A DNA stretch of 39,009 nucleotides from an uncultured Pelagibacteraceae bacterium (GCA_902632145.1 CACPBH010000005.1:1-39009), one strand, 5' to 3'; counted from the stretch's first letter, positions 29,853 to 38,489 are shown. The notes: generated by a model from the letters alone, not told the origin. Translations and numbers: made by a program.

Positions 29853-30756
29853 TTTTAGCTTTCTTAATATCAAATTTAATTTGTTTTTTTAAATAATCAA
29901 AATTTTTAAATTTTTTTTCTGGTCTAATAAATTTTTTAAAACTCACACTAATTACTTTATTATATAAATTTCTATTAATTCCAAAGATATTCGTCTCTAA
30001 TAATAAATTTTGGCCATTAAAGGTAGGTCTATAACCAACATTAGCCACTCCATTTTTATTAAAATCACTAGTTTTCACTTTTACAGCGTATACGCCAAGT
30101 CTTGGAATTACATAATTTCCCATTTTTAGATTACATGTAGGGAAACCAATTTTTCGGCCTCTTTTTTGTCCTTTAATAACTTTTCCATCTACAGACCAGT
30201 TTCTATTTAATAATTTATTTGCCTCTTTAATTTTTCCTTCTTTAATTTTTTTTCTAATTAAAGTTGAAGAAATTACATTATTTTTTTTTTTAAAAGGTTT
30301 GACAATTAAATTTCTGTAATTGAATTTTTTTCCAAATTTTTTCAAAATTCTTATATTTCCTTTTCTTTTAAAACCAAATCTAAAATTATTGCTTACATAT
30401 AAGTATTTACATTTTGTTTTTTTAAATATTATTTTCTCAATAAATTTTTCAGCTGTTAATCGTGAAAATTTTTTATTAAATTTTCTTATTATTAAAAAAT
30501 CAATTTTAAGTTTTTTAAACTGATTTATTTTTTGATCTAAGGAATTGATTCTATGATTTTTTATTTTTTTGTTAAAAAACATTACAGGCATTGGTTCAAA
30601 AGTCATTATACCAAAAGGTAATTTATTTTTATTTGCTTGTTGTTTGGCGTCTCTGATAACTTTCTGATGGCCAAGATGTATCCCATCAAAGTTTCCTATT
30701 GCAAGAACACCTTTGCAATGTTGATTTTTTAGATTAGTGTTTCTATAAATTTTCAT
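29845..30756 (-). CDS. ribF: Bifunctional riboflavin kinase / FAD synthetase
   Basis: Makes FMN from riboflavin and FAD from FMN. The 303-aa protein has an N-terminal nucleotidyltransferase domain (IGNFDGIHLGHQ, later SSTLIRKKI) and a C-terminal kinase domain (GRKIGFPTCNLKMG, later NVGYRPTF). It starts one base after the upstream HAD gene and overlaps ileS by 8 bases. Highly lysine-rich, as are its neighbours. Confidence 0.95.
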   Translation of the reverse strand: MKIYRNTNLKNQHCKGVLAIGNFDGIHLGHQKVIRDAKQQANKNKLPFGIMTFEPMPVMFFNKKIKNHRINSLDQKINQFKKLKIDFLIIRKFNKKFSRLTAEKFIEKIIFKKTKCKYLYVSNNFRFGFKRKGNIRILKKFGKKFNYRNLIVKPFKKKNNVISSTLIRKKIKEGKIKEANKLLNRNWSVDGKVIKGQKRGRKIGFPTCNLKMGNYVIPRLGVYAVKVKTSDFNKNGVANVGYRPTFNGQNLLLETNIFGINRNLYNKVISVSFKKFIRPEKKFKNFDYLKKQIKFDIKKAKNV

Positions 30757-30757
30757 A

Positions 30758-31564
30758 TTACCAAGTTAATTCTTTTTGAAAAAAATCTATTTTAACGTTG
30801 TATGTTTTTAAAAGATTGCTTAAATCAGAGATTTTATTCAATTCATCTCTATGAACTCCATCTGTGATAAATATACAATCTAAGTTTAAATTATTAGCTC
30901 CTTTTATGTCTGTTCTTAAATTATCTCCAATAGCTAAGACTTTTTCTTTTTTACTAAAGCATAAATTATAAACTTCGGGATAAGGTTTTCCGAAATAGGA
31001 AACTTTTCCTCCAAGTTCCTCAAATATTTTAGCTATTGAGCCGGCGCATAACTCTTCTATATCGCCTCTATGAACAGTTAAATCAGGATTAGTACAAATT
31101 AATTTTTTTGATATATGATTTCTTAAAAAATCTTTATAGTAATTTAAATCATCTTCATGATCATCAAATAAACCAGTACACAAAATAAAATCACATTGTT
31201 CAATATTTGTTATATTTTCCTTAACTTTATCAAACACAGACGTATCTCTAGGTGGCCCTAAATGAAAAAAAGTTTTTCCAAATTTGTTTTGATTTATTGC
31301 ATGCATTGCAGCCTCACCAGAGGTCATTACGTTTGATAGAAATTTTTTATTCATCCCCATTTTTAATAAAAAATTAGTCACTTTCAAACTGGGTCTTGGA
31401 GCATTAGATAAAAAAACAATTTTTTTAGATTTATTATTTAAATTCTCAATTGTTTCCATAGCTTTTGAATTCAAAGTTATTCCATTGTGTATCACCCCCC
31501 ATAGGTCAATTACGAAAGTGTCATAGTTTTTGGATATTTCAGACAGATGATCAAGCTCTCTCAA
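30758..31564 (-). CDS. HAD class IIA phosphatase (NagD-like, TIGR01459 type)
   Basis: 268-aa HAD phosphatase. Motif I is VIDLWGVIHNG, motif II is FLSNAPRPS, and the late motifs are GKPYPEVYN and IGDNLRTDIKGA, the NagD/sugar-phosphatase layout. The DLWGVIHNG form marks a subgroup common in alphaproteobacteria next to ribF or ileS. Substrate is not known. It starts 137 bases from groES on the other strand and is the first gene of the ribF-ileS-lspA-pgi chain. Confidence 0.85.
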   Translation of the reverse strand: MRELDHLSEISKNYDTFVIDLWGVIHNGITLNSKAMETIENLNNKSKKIVFLSNAPRPSLKVTNFLLKMGMNKKFLSNVMTSGEAAMHAINQNKFGKTFFHLGPPRDTSVFDKVKENITNIEQCDFILCTGLFDDHEDDLNYYKDFLRNHISKKLICTNPDLTVHRGDIEELCAGSIAKIFEELGGKVSYFGKPYPEVYNLCFSKKEKVLAIGDNLRTDIKGANNLNLDCIFITDGVHRDELNKISDLSNLLKTYNVKIDFFQKELTW

Positions 31565-31637
31565 TTTGTTTACTCTTTCTTTTGTTTTTACTATTACAAA
31601 ATATAGTATTTTCGAGGTTTTTTAATGATTTTTGCCC

Positions 31638-31666
31638 CTTGAAATCTTGTTAAAAACACACCATAT
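31638..31666 (+). promoter_or_regulatory. RpoH (sigma-32) type heat-shock promoter of groESL
   Basis: The -35 element CCCCTTGAAA contains CTTGAAA at 31638-31644. The -10 element CACCATAT is at 31659-31666, 14 bases downstream. This closely matches the E. coli RpoH consensus (CTTGAAA, 13-14 spacer, CCCCATnT). It lies about 35 bases upstream of the groES ATG. No complete CIRCE repeat is visible, so HrcA control is not supported here. Confidence 0.75.
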
Positions 31667-31701
31667 CAGCACTACATTAACATTTATAGGAGAAAATACG
31701 T

Positions 31702-31998
31702 ATGAAATTTAGACCTTTGCATGATCGTGTGCTTATCAAGGTATTAGACAGTGAAGAAAAGACTGCAGGTGGAATTATTATCCCTGACACAGCAAAAGAA
31801 AAACCTCAAGAAGGTGAGGTGATTGCTGTAGGACCTGGTTCAAAAAATGAAAATGGGAAAGTTGCTCCAATGGACGTGAAAGTTGGAGACATTGTACTTT
31901 TTGGAAAATGGTCTGGTACTGAAGTGAAGATTGATGGTAAAGAATATAGCATTATGAAAGAGTCCGACATAATGGGTATTTCAAAAAGTAAAAAATAA
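31702..31998 (+). CDS. groES: Co-chaperonin GroES
   Basis: 98-aa heptameric lid of the GroEL chaperonin. It begins [13 protein letters not shown], has the mobile-loop region [11 protein letters not shown] and ends in [12 protein letters not shown], all typical. A strong AGGAG site at 31688-31692 sits 9 bases before the ATG. It is followed by groEL after 16 bases with its own AGGAG site. Confidence 0.97.
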   Translation: MKFRPLHDRVLIKVLDSEEKTAGGIIIPDTAKEKPQEGEVIAVGPGSKNENGKVAPMDVKVGDIVLFGKWSGTEVKIDGKEYSIMKESDIMGISKSKK

Positions 31999-32005
31999 CA
32001 TTTAG

Positions 32006-33673
<1,668 letters not shown>

Positions 33674-33681
33674 ATTTTTAC

Positions 33682-34359
33682 CTACCCAAAAGATTTTAAA
33701 AAAGGCTGCAATTTCGCAGCCTTTTTTTTTGCAATAAATAAACATGCTTTTGAACTAAGTATCATGCCATCTTTAAGGACTCTTAAATTATTATCAGCCA
33801 AAGTTTTGCCTGTTGATGTAATGTCAGTAATAATTTCTGAAGAACCTATAAATGGGTAAGTTTCAGTTGCACCAAGGCTATATATCAACTTATATTGAGT
33901 AACTCCTTTAGAAATTAAGAAATCATTGGTTAAATTTGGATATTTCGTAGCAACTCTTAATCTAGCGTTTCTTTTAGATCTTACATCAAATGATATTTCT
34001 TCAAGATCAGCAATTGTCTGAACATCTATCCAGTCATCAGGCACTGCAATAACTAAGTTGGCATAACCAAAGTCAAGTTTTTTTTGAATATTTATTCTGG
34101 CTTGTAAATTTTGATCAGATTCTTTTAAAAGATCTAACCCAGACACACCCATGTCTAATGTTCCATCTCCTAATCTTTGAATAATTTCTTTAGCATGAAG
34201 AAAAATAATTTTAATTCTAGGATTATTTTCAATAGTCCCAAAATAATTTCTCTCTTTTTCACTATTTAGAATCTTAAGTCCTTTATCATTAAAAAAAGAT
34301 ATTGCTTTATCTTTTAAACGTCCTTTACTTGGTAGGCCTATAGTAATTAAATCCTTCAT
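33682..34359 (-). CDS. hisG: ATP phosphoribosyltransferase, short form (HisG)
   Basis: First step of histidine synthesis. The 225-aa protein is the short HisG lacking the C-terminal regulatory domain; such enzymes need HisZ, which is encoded next door. Blocks are LPSKGRLKD near the N-terminus, GTLDMGVSGLDLL, and GATETYPFIGSSEIITDITSTG. Its start overlaps the hisZ end by 4 bases. The final residues (KKKAAKLQPFLKSFG) are encoded by the terminator hairpin, so the C-terminus looks like read-out of that element. Confidence 0.95.
   Translation of the reverse strand: MKDLITIGLPSKGRLKDKAISFFNDKGLKILNSEKERNYFGTIENNPRIKIIFLHAKEIIQRLGDGTLDMGVSGLDLLKESDQNLQARINIQKKLDFGYANLVIAVPDDWIDVQTIADLEEISFDVRSKRNARLRVATKYPNLTNDFLISKGVTQYKLIYSLGATETYPFIGSSEIITDITSTGKTLADNNLRVLKDGMILSSKACLFIAKKKAAKLQPFLKSFG
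33698..33730. terminator. Bidirectional intrinsic terminator between groEL and hisG, inside hisG coding end
   Basis: A run of six A, then a perfect 6-bp stem GGCTGC/GCAGCC around the loop AATTTC, then nine T. Read rightward it ends groESL. Read leftward the A-run becomes a U-run, so it also ends the his transcript. The whole element lies inside the last 16 codons of hisG. Confidence 0.9.
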
Positions 34360-35393
34360 ATATTTTTTAAGTTAATAGCAGCACCAACAGCAGGGATATT
34401 CTTTTTTGCACCTAGACTTTTAAGTAAATCGTCATATCGACCACCCCTAGCAATTTCTTTATTTCCTGAAAATACTTCAAATACAATTCCAGTATAATAT
34501 TCCACATCTCTGCCAAAATTCGCGATGAAAAGAATATCTTGATTAATTTTTTTTAAACTGAGTATAGACTTAAAATCCTTAAATATATTTGTTTTAAGAT
34601 TATTTTTTTTGGCAAAATCCAATAGCTTTTCATCAAGTTTATATAGTTTACAATTAATTTGTAAAAAGGTTTTAATAATTTTAACAATTTTTTTTCCATC
34701 GGTAAAAGATCTTGGATCTTTCAGCTTTTTATCAAATCTTTTTAAAATTTCGGATATTGATCTTCCGGCAATTATTTTATCCTGATCCAATTTTTTCATT
34801 TCATAAAATCTTTTTTTATCTTCATCAAAAGTAACTGCATCAATATCTGTATTTTTTTCTAATCTTTTTAAAAGCTCTTCAAAATAACTTGGTCTCCAAA
34901 AGTGTCTTATTAGTCTAAGCTTCCATCTTTCGGGCATATCTAATGCATTTATCAGACGTTTAAATAAGCCAATGTCTCCAACTTTGATTTTAATTTTTTT
35001 CTTTTTAATTTTTTTTACTGAACTCAAAATTGTACTTATAACCTTATGATCATCTTGAGTTTGATTTTTTGAACCTAAAATTTCAATACCAAGTTGATCA
35101 TTAATAAAATTAGATCCTTTTTTGTTAGATCTTCTATAGGCTTGTCCAGAGTAATAAATTTTAGAAGATGACTTCTTTTGCAAAAAACTGATGCATGATG
35201 CTACAGTTAAATCTGGTCTTAAACACATCGTTTTTCCATTTTCACTGTTAAAAGTAAGCATAGAACTTCTAAATTTTTCTCCAGACCTCTCAATTATATA
35301 GTCTGAGTCTAAAAGAACATCAGGTTCAGATAAAACAAAACCATTGCTTTTAAAAGTTTTTATTATTATTTCAGATAATTTTTTTGATTTCAT
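34356..35393 (-). CDS. hisZ: ATP phosphoribosyltransferase regulatory subunit HisZ
   Basis: HisRS-like paralogue that lacks tRNA charging and forms the HisG-HisZ complex. The 345-aa protein has class II synthetase-like blocks: CLRPDLTVASCISF, FGRDVEYYTGIVFEVF and ARGGRYDDLLKSLG, without the full HisRS anticodon domain. It begins 23 bases inside the hisS end and overlaps hisG by 4 bases. Its pairing with a short HisG confirms the role. Confidence 0.92.
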   Translation of the reverse strand: MKSKKLSEIIIKTFKSNGFVLSEPDVLLDSDYIIERSGEKFRSSMLTFNSENGKTMCLRPDLTVASCISFLQKKSSSKIYYSGQAYRRSNKKGSNFINDQLGIEILGSKNQTQDDHKVISTILSSVKKIKKKKIKIKVGDIGLFKRLINALDMPERWKLRLIRHFWRPSYFEELLKRLEKNTDIDAVTFDEDKKRFYEMKKLDQDKIIAGRSISEILKRFDKKLKDPRSFTDGKKIVKIIKTFLQINCKLYKLDEKLLDFAKKNNLKTNIFKDFKSILSLKKINQDILFIANFGRDVEYYTGIVFEVFSGNKEIARGGRYDDLLKSLGAKKNIPAVGAAINLKNI

Positions 35394-36705
35394 TTACTAA
35401 TTCTTTAATTTCAATTGATAGTTCTTTACCAGAACTAAGATTTCTTAGAGTTGGTTTGCCTGATTTAATTTCATTCTCACCATACAAAATAACAGCTGGT
35501 GATTTAATTTTGTTAGCATACTCCATTTGTTTCTTTAATTTTCCTTCTCCGGGATAAATTTCTGAACTGATATCAGCATTCCTTAATATTGCTTGCACAT
35601 TAATGTACTCTTTCATTAAATTTTTATCAAAAATACAAATCACAACAGGTTTAGATTGTTTAATTTTGAATTCCTTTTTTTGCATTAAAGCATAAACCAA
35701 TCGATCTAGTCCGATTGATATGCCTGTAGCTGGAGCATCATAATTTCCGAAGTTGTTAACTAAATTATCATATCTCCCGCCGCCTCCAATAGAGCCGAAT
35801 TGGATTACCTGACCTTTGTTATTAGTAACATCAAATTTTAAATTCACCTCAAAGATCACTCCAGTGTAATATTCTAGTCCTCTAATAATTGACGGATCAA
35901 ATTCGAAATTATTAAAATTATAATCTTTTAAAATTTTTAATATCTCAATTAGATCCTCTGTTTCAGGTAATTTTTTCTTGAGTGTTTCTTCTATTGTTTG
36001 AATGTCGTTAGCTTTTAAATTCGCACCTTTTGTGAAGTCTCCAGATTTATCTTTTCTTCCTTCTCCTAATAGTTTTTTTACTTCATCCCAACCAAGTCTA
36101 TCAATTTTATCTAAAGCTCTTAAAGCAGTAAGTTTTTGATCGTTATCTTTTGCATTTATCTTTTTAAACAAACTTTCAGTAATCTTTCTTGATGATATCT
36201 TGATTATATAATCTGATTTTGATAAACCGCACTTCTCGAGAATTTCTGAAATCATTACACACAATTCAGCATCTGCTTGTAAACTTTTAGTACCAACAAA
36301 ATCAGCATCGAATTGTAAAAATTCTCTAAATCTCCCTGGACCAGGTTTTTCATTTCTCCAAACAGTGCCTAGTTGATATCTTTTAAATGGTTTTGGGATT
36401 TCTAAATAATTTTTTGCAACATATCTTGCTAGAGGTGCTGTAAGATCATACCTTAACGATAACCACTTAGTTTCATCCTTAAATGAAAAAACACCTTCAT
36501 CAGGTCTATCTTTATCAGGTAAAAATTTGCCAATACTATCTGAATACTCAAAACTTGGCGTTTCGAGATATTGAAAACCGTATTTGATCATCACTTCTTT
36601 AATATTAGAAATTATAAAATCACGTACGAGTAATTCTTTTTCTTGTCTGTCTACAAACCCTAATGGAAGTTCTTTAGAAGGTTTGCTCTTTTTTTCTTTT
36701 GTCAT
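35371..36705 (-). CDS. hisS: Histidyl-tRNA synthetase (alphaproteobacterial type)
   Basis: Class II synthetase charging tRNA-His. I start at MTKEKKSKPSKELPLGF; the tracked start reads 22 codons through the tRNA-His gene and is rejected. The protein is 444 aa. Motif 2 is RNEKPGPGRFREFLQFDAD, which resembles the eukaryotic GRxREF-QxD form rather than the E. coli GRYRQFHQ form. The histidine-binding block is RGLEYYTGVIFEV and motif 3 is GGGGRYDNL. It begins only 4 bases after the tRNA-His 3' CCA, with no room for a ribosome site outside the tRNA. Confidence 0.95.
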   Translation of the reverse strand: MTKEKKSKPSKELPLGFVDRQEKELLVRDFIISNIKEVMIKYGFQYLETPSFEYSDSIGKFLPDKDRPDEGVFSFKDETKWLSLRYDLTAPLARYVAKNYLEIPKPFKRYQLGTVWRNEKPGPGRFREFLQFDADFVGTKSLQADAELCVMISEILEKCGLSKSDYIIKISSRKITESLFKKINAKDNDQKLTALRALDKIDRLGWDEVKKLLGEGRKDKSGDFTKGANLKANDIQTIEETLKKKLPETEDLIEILKILKDYNFNNFEFDPSIIRGLEYYTGVIFEVNLKFDVTNNKGQVIQFGSIGGGGRYDNLVNNFGNYDAPATGISIGLDRLVYALMQKKEFKIKQSKPVVICIFDKNLMKEYINVQAILRNADISSEIYPGEGKLKKQMEYANKIKSPAVILYGENEIKSGKPTLRNLSSGKELSIEIKELVNEIKKII

Positions 36706-36709
36706 TTTT

Positions 36710-36786
36710 TGGTACAGCAGGGTGGATTCGAACCACCGACCCCTAGTTCCACAAACTAGTGCTCTAACCAACTGAGCTACTGCTGC
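36710..36786 (-). tRNA. tRNA-His (GTG), no encoded G-1, A73, encoded CCA
   Basis: A 77-base cloverleaf on the minus strand: acceptor GCAGCAG with CTGCTGT, D stem GCTC/GAGC, anticodon stem CTAGT/ACTAG around TTGTGGA (anticodon GTG), T stem GGTGG/CCACC with loop TTCGAAT, then A73 and CCA. The base before G1 is T, so the usual G-1 is not encoded, and position 1:72 is a G:U wobble. This is the known unusual tRNA-His of many alphaproteobacteria. hisS follows 4 bases downstream. Confidence 0.97.
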
Positions 36787-36819
36787 ATCCCTGTTATTTT
36801 TATCTTAATTTTAGTTAAA

Positions 36820-36849
36820 TTTATATATTTTTGATTATAAGCTAAGCAA
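36820..36849 (-). promoter_or_regulatory. Candidate promoter for tRNA-His/hisS
   Basis: On the minus strand, TTGCTT (complement of 36844-36849) and TATAAA (complement of 36820-36825) are separated by 18 bases. It would start transcription roughly 30 bases before the mature tRNA. The -35 hexamer lies inside the inverted repeat at 36841-36858. In DNA this AT-rich such matches are easy to find, so confidence is modest. Confidence 0.4.
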
Positions 36850-36858
36850 TAGCTTAGC
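36841..36858. repeat. Perfect 7-bp inverted repeat upstream of tRNA-His
   Basis: GCTAAGC-AATA-GCTTAGC, a perfect 7-bp stem with a 4-base loop. A second, smaller stem, CATTC-TGTGT-GAATG, follows at 36862-36876. Neither is followed by a T-run on either strand, so neither is a clear terminator. They could be an operator overlapping the tRNA promoter or part of an RNA; nothing in the sequence decides this. Confidence 0.55.
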
Positions 36859-36961
36859 GTGCATTCTGTGTGAATGTGATCTTAATGTTGAAATGACTTT
36901 CTTTTTTATAATCATGATTCTTTATTAAAAAAAAATTGTGACTTTTTCAAGATGAAATTAG

Positions 36962-37004
36962 CGGGACAATAAAAAAATAGTAAAGACTACTGTTTAATGT
37001 CCCG
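36962..37004 (-). terminator. Nested hairpin downstream of cspA, candidate terminator
   Basis: Read on the minus strand from the cspA end: an outer stem CGGGACA/TGTCCCG encloses a weak inner hairpin (AGTAGT-CTT-TACTATT type) followed by a run of seven T. The inner hairpin plus T-run resembles an AT-rich intrinsic terminator. The outer 7-bp stem is notably GC-rich for this region and would compete or stabilise. Terminator function is probable, not certain. Confidence 0.5.
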
Positions 37005-37030
37005 ATAATCAGTGATTTTGGAAATTTAGA

Positions 37031-37243
37031 TTAAGATGTTTTCTGCAGTTTTACTGCTGAAGGACCTTTTTCTGTGCTCTCCACTTCAAACGTTAACTCA
37101 TCACCCTCGTTTAAATACTTTAAACCAGCTTCTCTAACCGCAGAAGAATGGACGAACACGTCTTTTTCTTTGTCTTCTCTTTCAATGAAACCATATCCTT
37201 TAGTACCATTGAACCACTTCACTTTACCTTTTAGTGTACTCAT
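37031..37243 (-). CDS. cspA: Cold-shock family protein (CspA-like)
   Basis: 70-aa single cold-shock domain that binds RNA or single-stranded DNA. RNP1 is KGYGFIE and RNP2 is VFVHSSAV, after the N-terminal [10 protein letters not shown]. It is a monocistronic gene flanked by non-coding DNA on both sides (133 bases upstream, 244 downstream to the tRNA). A weak AAGGA site lies about 12 bases before the ATG. Whether it is cold-inducible cannot be seen. Confidence 0.95.
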   Translation of the reverse strand: MSTLKGKVKWFNGTKGYGFIEREDKEKDVFVHSSAVREAGLKYLNEGDELTFEVESTEKGPSAVKLQKTS

Positions 37244-37276
37244 ATTTATTGTTTTTCCTTATTATTATTAACTTCA

Positions 37277-37293
37277 ACTAACCATTAGTTAGT
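37277..37293 (-). repeat. Inverted repeat in cspA leader
   Basis: ACTAAC-CATTA-GTTAGT, a perfect 6-bp stem with a 5-base loop, about 35 bases upstream of the cspA ATG. If transcription begins near 37296, it would be the first structure in the mRNA. It may shape leader folding or be an operator. Confidence 0.5.
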
Positions 37294-37302
37294 CTTGAGA
37301 CC

Positions 37303-37331
37303 CTTAAATAGATTTACACGATGGAAGTCAA
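37303..37331 (-). promoter_or_regulatory. Candidate cspA promoter
   Basis: On the minus strand, TTGACT (complement of 37326-37331) is followed after 17 bases by TTTAAG (complement of 37303-37308). The -35 is near consensus and the -10 is poor. The predicted start would leave a leader of about 50 bases containing the inverted repeat at 37277-37293. Confidence 0.45.
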
Positions 37332-37376
37332 TAGGAGAAAAATATTATTTGCCGCAATTGTTTTTATGCAACAATG

Positions 37377-38483
37377 CTAAGATAATAAGGCTAATAAGCC
37401 GATTATAACTACAACTCCAAACCCTGCGTAAACATATTTATTTTTATTTATTTGAGATTTAAGTTTGTTGAAGACAGAACCTTTATAACTTAATCCTCCG
37501 TCAGTAATATTAGAAGATTTGCTGAACCCTTGATCTCTTCCTATTTGTAAAAATTTAGATTTTCTGTGATCATATATTTCTTCTTTACTAAAACTTTCAA
37601 AATTTTTTAAATTTTTAACAATTGAAAACTTAATATCTGCAGCTATAGCTTCTGGGTCTCTATGAGCGCCTCCTAATGGTTCCGGAATTACCTCATCAAT
37701 TATTTTTAATTTTAGTAAATCTTTAGCAGTAAGTTTCATAGCTTCAGCGGCCTGTAAAGATTTACTTGGATCACGCCATAAAATAGATGCACAACCTTCT
37801 GGAGATATTACTGAATAAATTGAATTTTCTAACATTATAACTTTATTTGAAGATGCCAAAGCAATTGCTCCGCCGGATCCTCCTTCTCCAATTATTATAG
37901 AAATATTTGGAACTGTTAATGACATGCAGCATTCAATTGAATTTGCAATAGCGGAAGCTTGCCCTCTTTGTTCGGCTCCAATACCTGGGTAAGCTCCTGG
38001 AGTATCAATAAAACTTATAACGGGTATTTGAAATCTATCGGCAAGTTTCATTAACCTTATACATTTTCTGTATCCCTCTGGACGCATCATCCCAAAATTT
38101 CTTTCAATCCTGCTATTAAGATCCTCTCCTTTTTCCTGCCCAATAATTAAAACTGATTTATTATCTATCAAACCAAATCCAGCAATTACAGATTTGTCGT
38201 CTCCGAAATATCTATCTCCGGAGAGTAAAGTAAATTGTGAAAATATTTTTTTAATATAAAAATTTGCTTTAGGTCGGTCTTCATGTCTTGCTACTTGTGT
38301 GCGTTGCCAGCTGTTAAGATTAGAATATATCTCCTCTAATTTTTTATTAATTTCTTGCTGAGTATTCTTAATTTTATCTGTGTCAACTTCAGATATCCCC
38401 TCTGAACCAAAAGGACTTTTTAACCCATCTACCTCTTGCTCTAAAGCTTTTATTTCTTTTTCGAAATCTAAATAGTTTTTCAT
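37377..38483 (-). CDS. accA: Acetyl-CoA carboxylase carboxyltransferase subunit alpha, with C-terminal hydrophobic tail
   Basis: Alpha half of the carboxyltransferase that transfers CO2 from biotin to acetyl-CoA for fatty acid synthesis; it works with AccD (not in window). N-terminal LDFEKEIKALEQEV, then DRPKANFYIKKIF, PEGYRKCIRLMKLADRF, DTPGAYPGIGAEQRGQ and GEGGSGGAIAL are all typical. The family domain ends near FLQIGRDQGF at about residue 325. Here some 40 further residues follow, ending in the hydrophobic run YAGFGVVVIIGLLALLS. The E. coli protein is 319 aa, this one 368. The extension could anchor the enzyme to the membrane. Confidence 0.95.
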   Translation of the reverse strand: MKNYLDFEKEIKALEQEVDGLKSPFGSEGISEVDTDKIKNTQQEINKKLEEIYSNLNSWQRTQVARHEDRPKANFYIKKIFSQFTLLSGDRYFGDDKSVIAGFGLIDNKSVLIIGQEKGEDLNSRIERNFGMMRPEGYRKCIRLMKLADRFQIPVISFIDTPGAYPGIGAEQRGQASAIANSIECCMSLTVPNISIIIGEGGSGGAIALASSNKVIMLENSIYSVISPEGCASILWRDPSKSLQAAEAMKLTAKDLLKLKIIDEVIPEPLGGAHRDPEAIAADIKFSIVKNLKNFESFSKEEIYDHRKSKFLQIGRDQGFSKSSNITDGGLSYKGSVFNKLKSQINKNKYVYAGFGVVVIIGLLALLS

Positions 38484-38489
38484 AAAATG

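Noticed and set aside
31667-31690. CIRCE (HrcA) operator before groES
   Set aside because: Only a single AGCACT-like half is seen; no matching GAGTGCTAA half follows at the right distance.
36706-36771. Tracked hisS start that adds 22 residues (MVRALVCGTRGRW...)
   Set aside because: These codons are the tRNA-His gene read as protein. The family N-terminus begins at the ATG at 36705.
36841-36858. Inverted repeat as an intrinsic terminator for cspA
   Set aside because: No T-run follows the stem on either strand; the nested hairpin at 36962-37004 is the better candidate.
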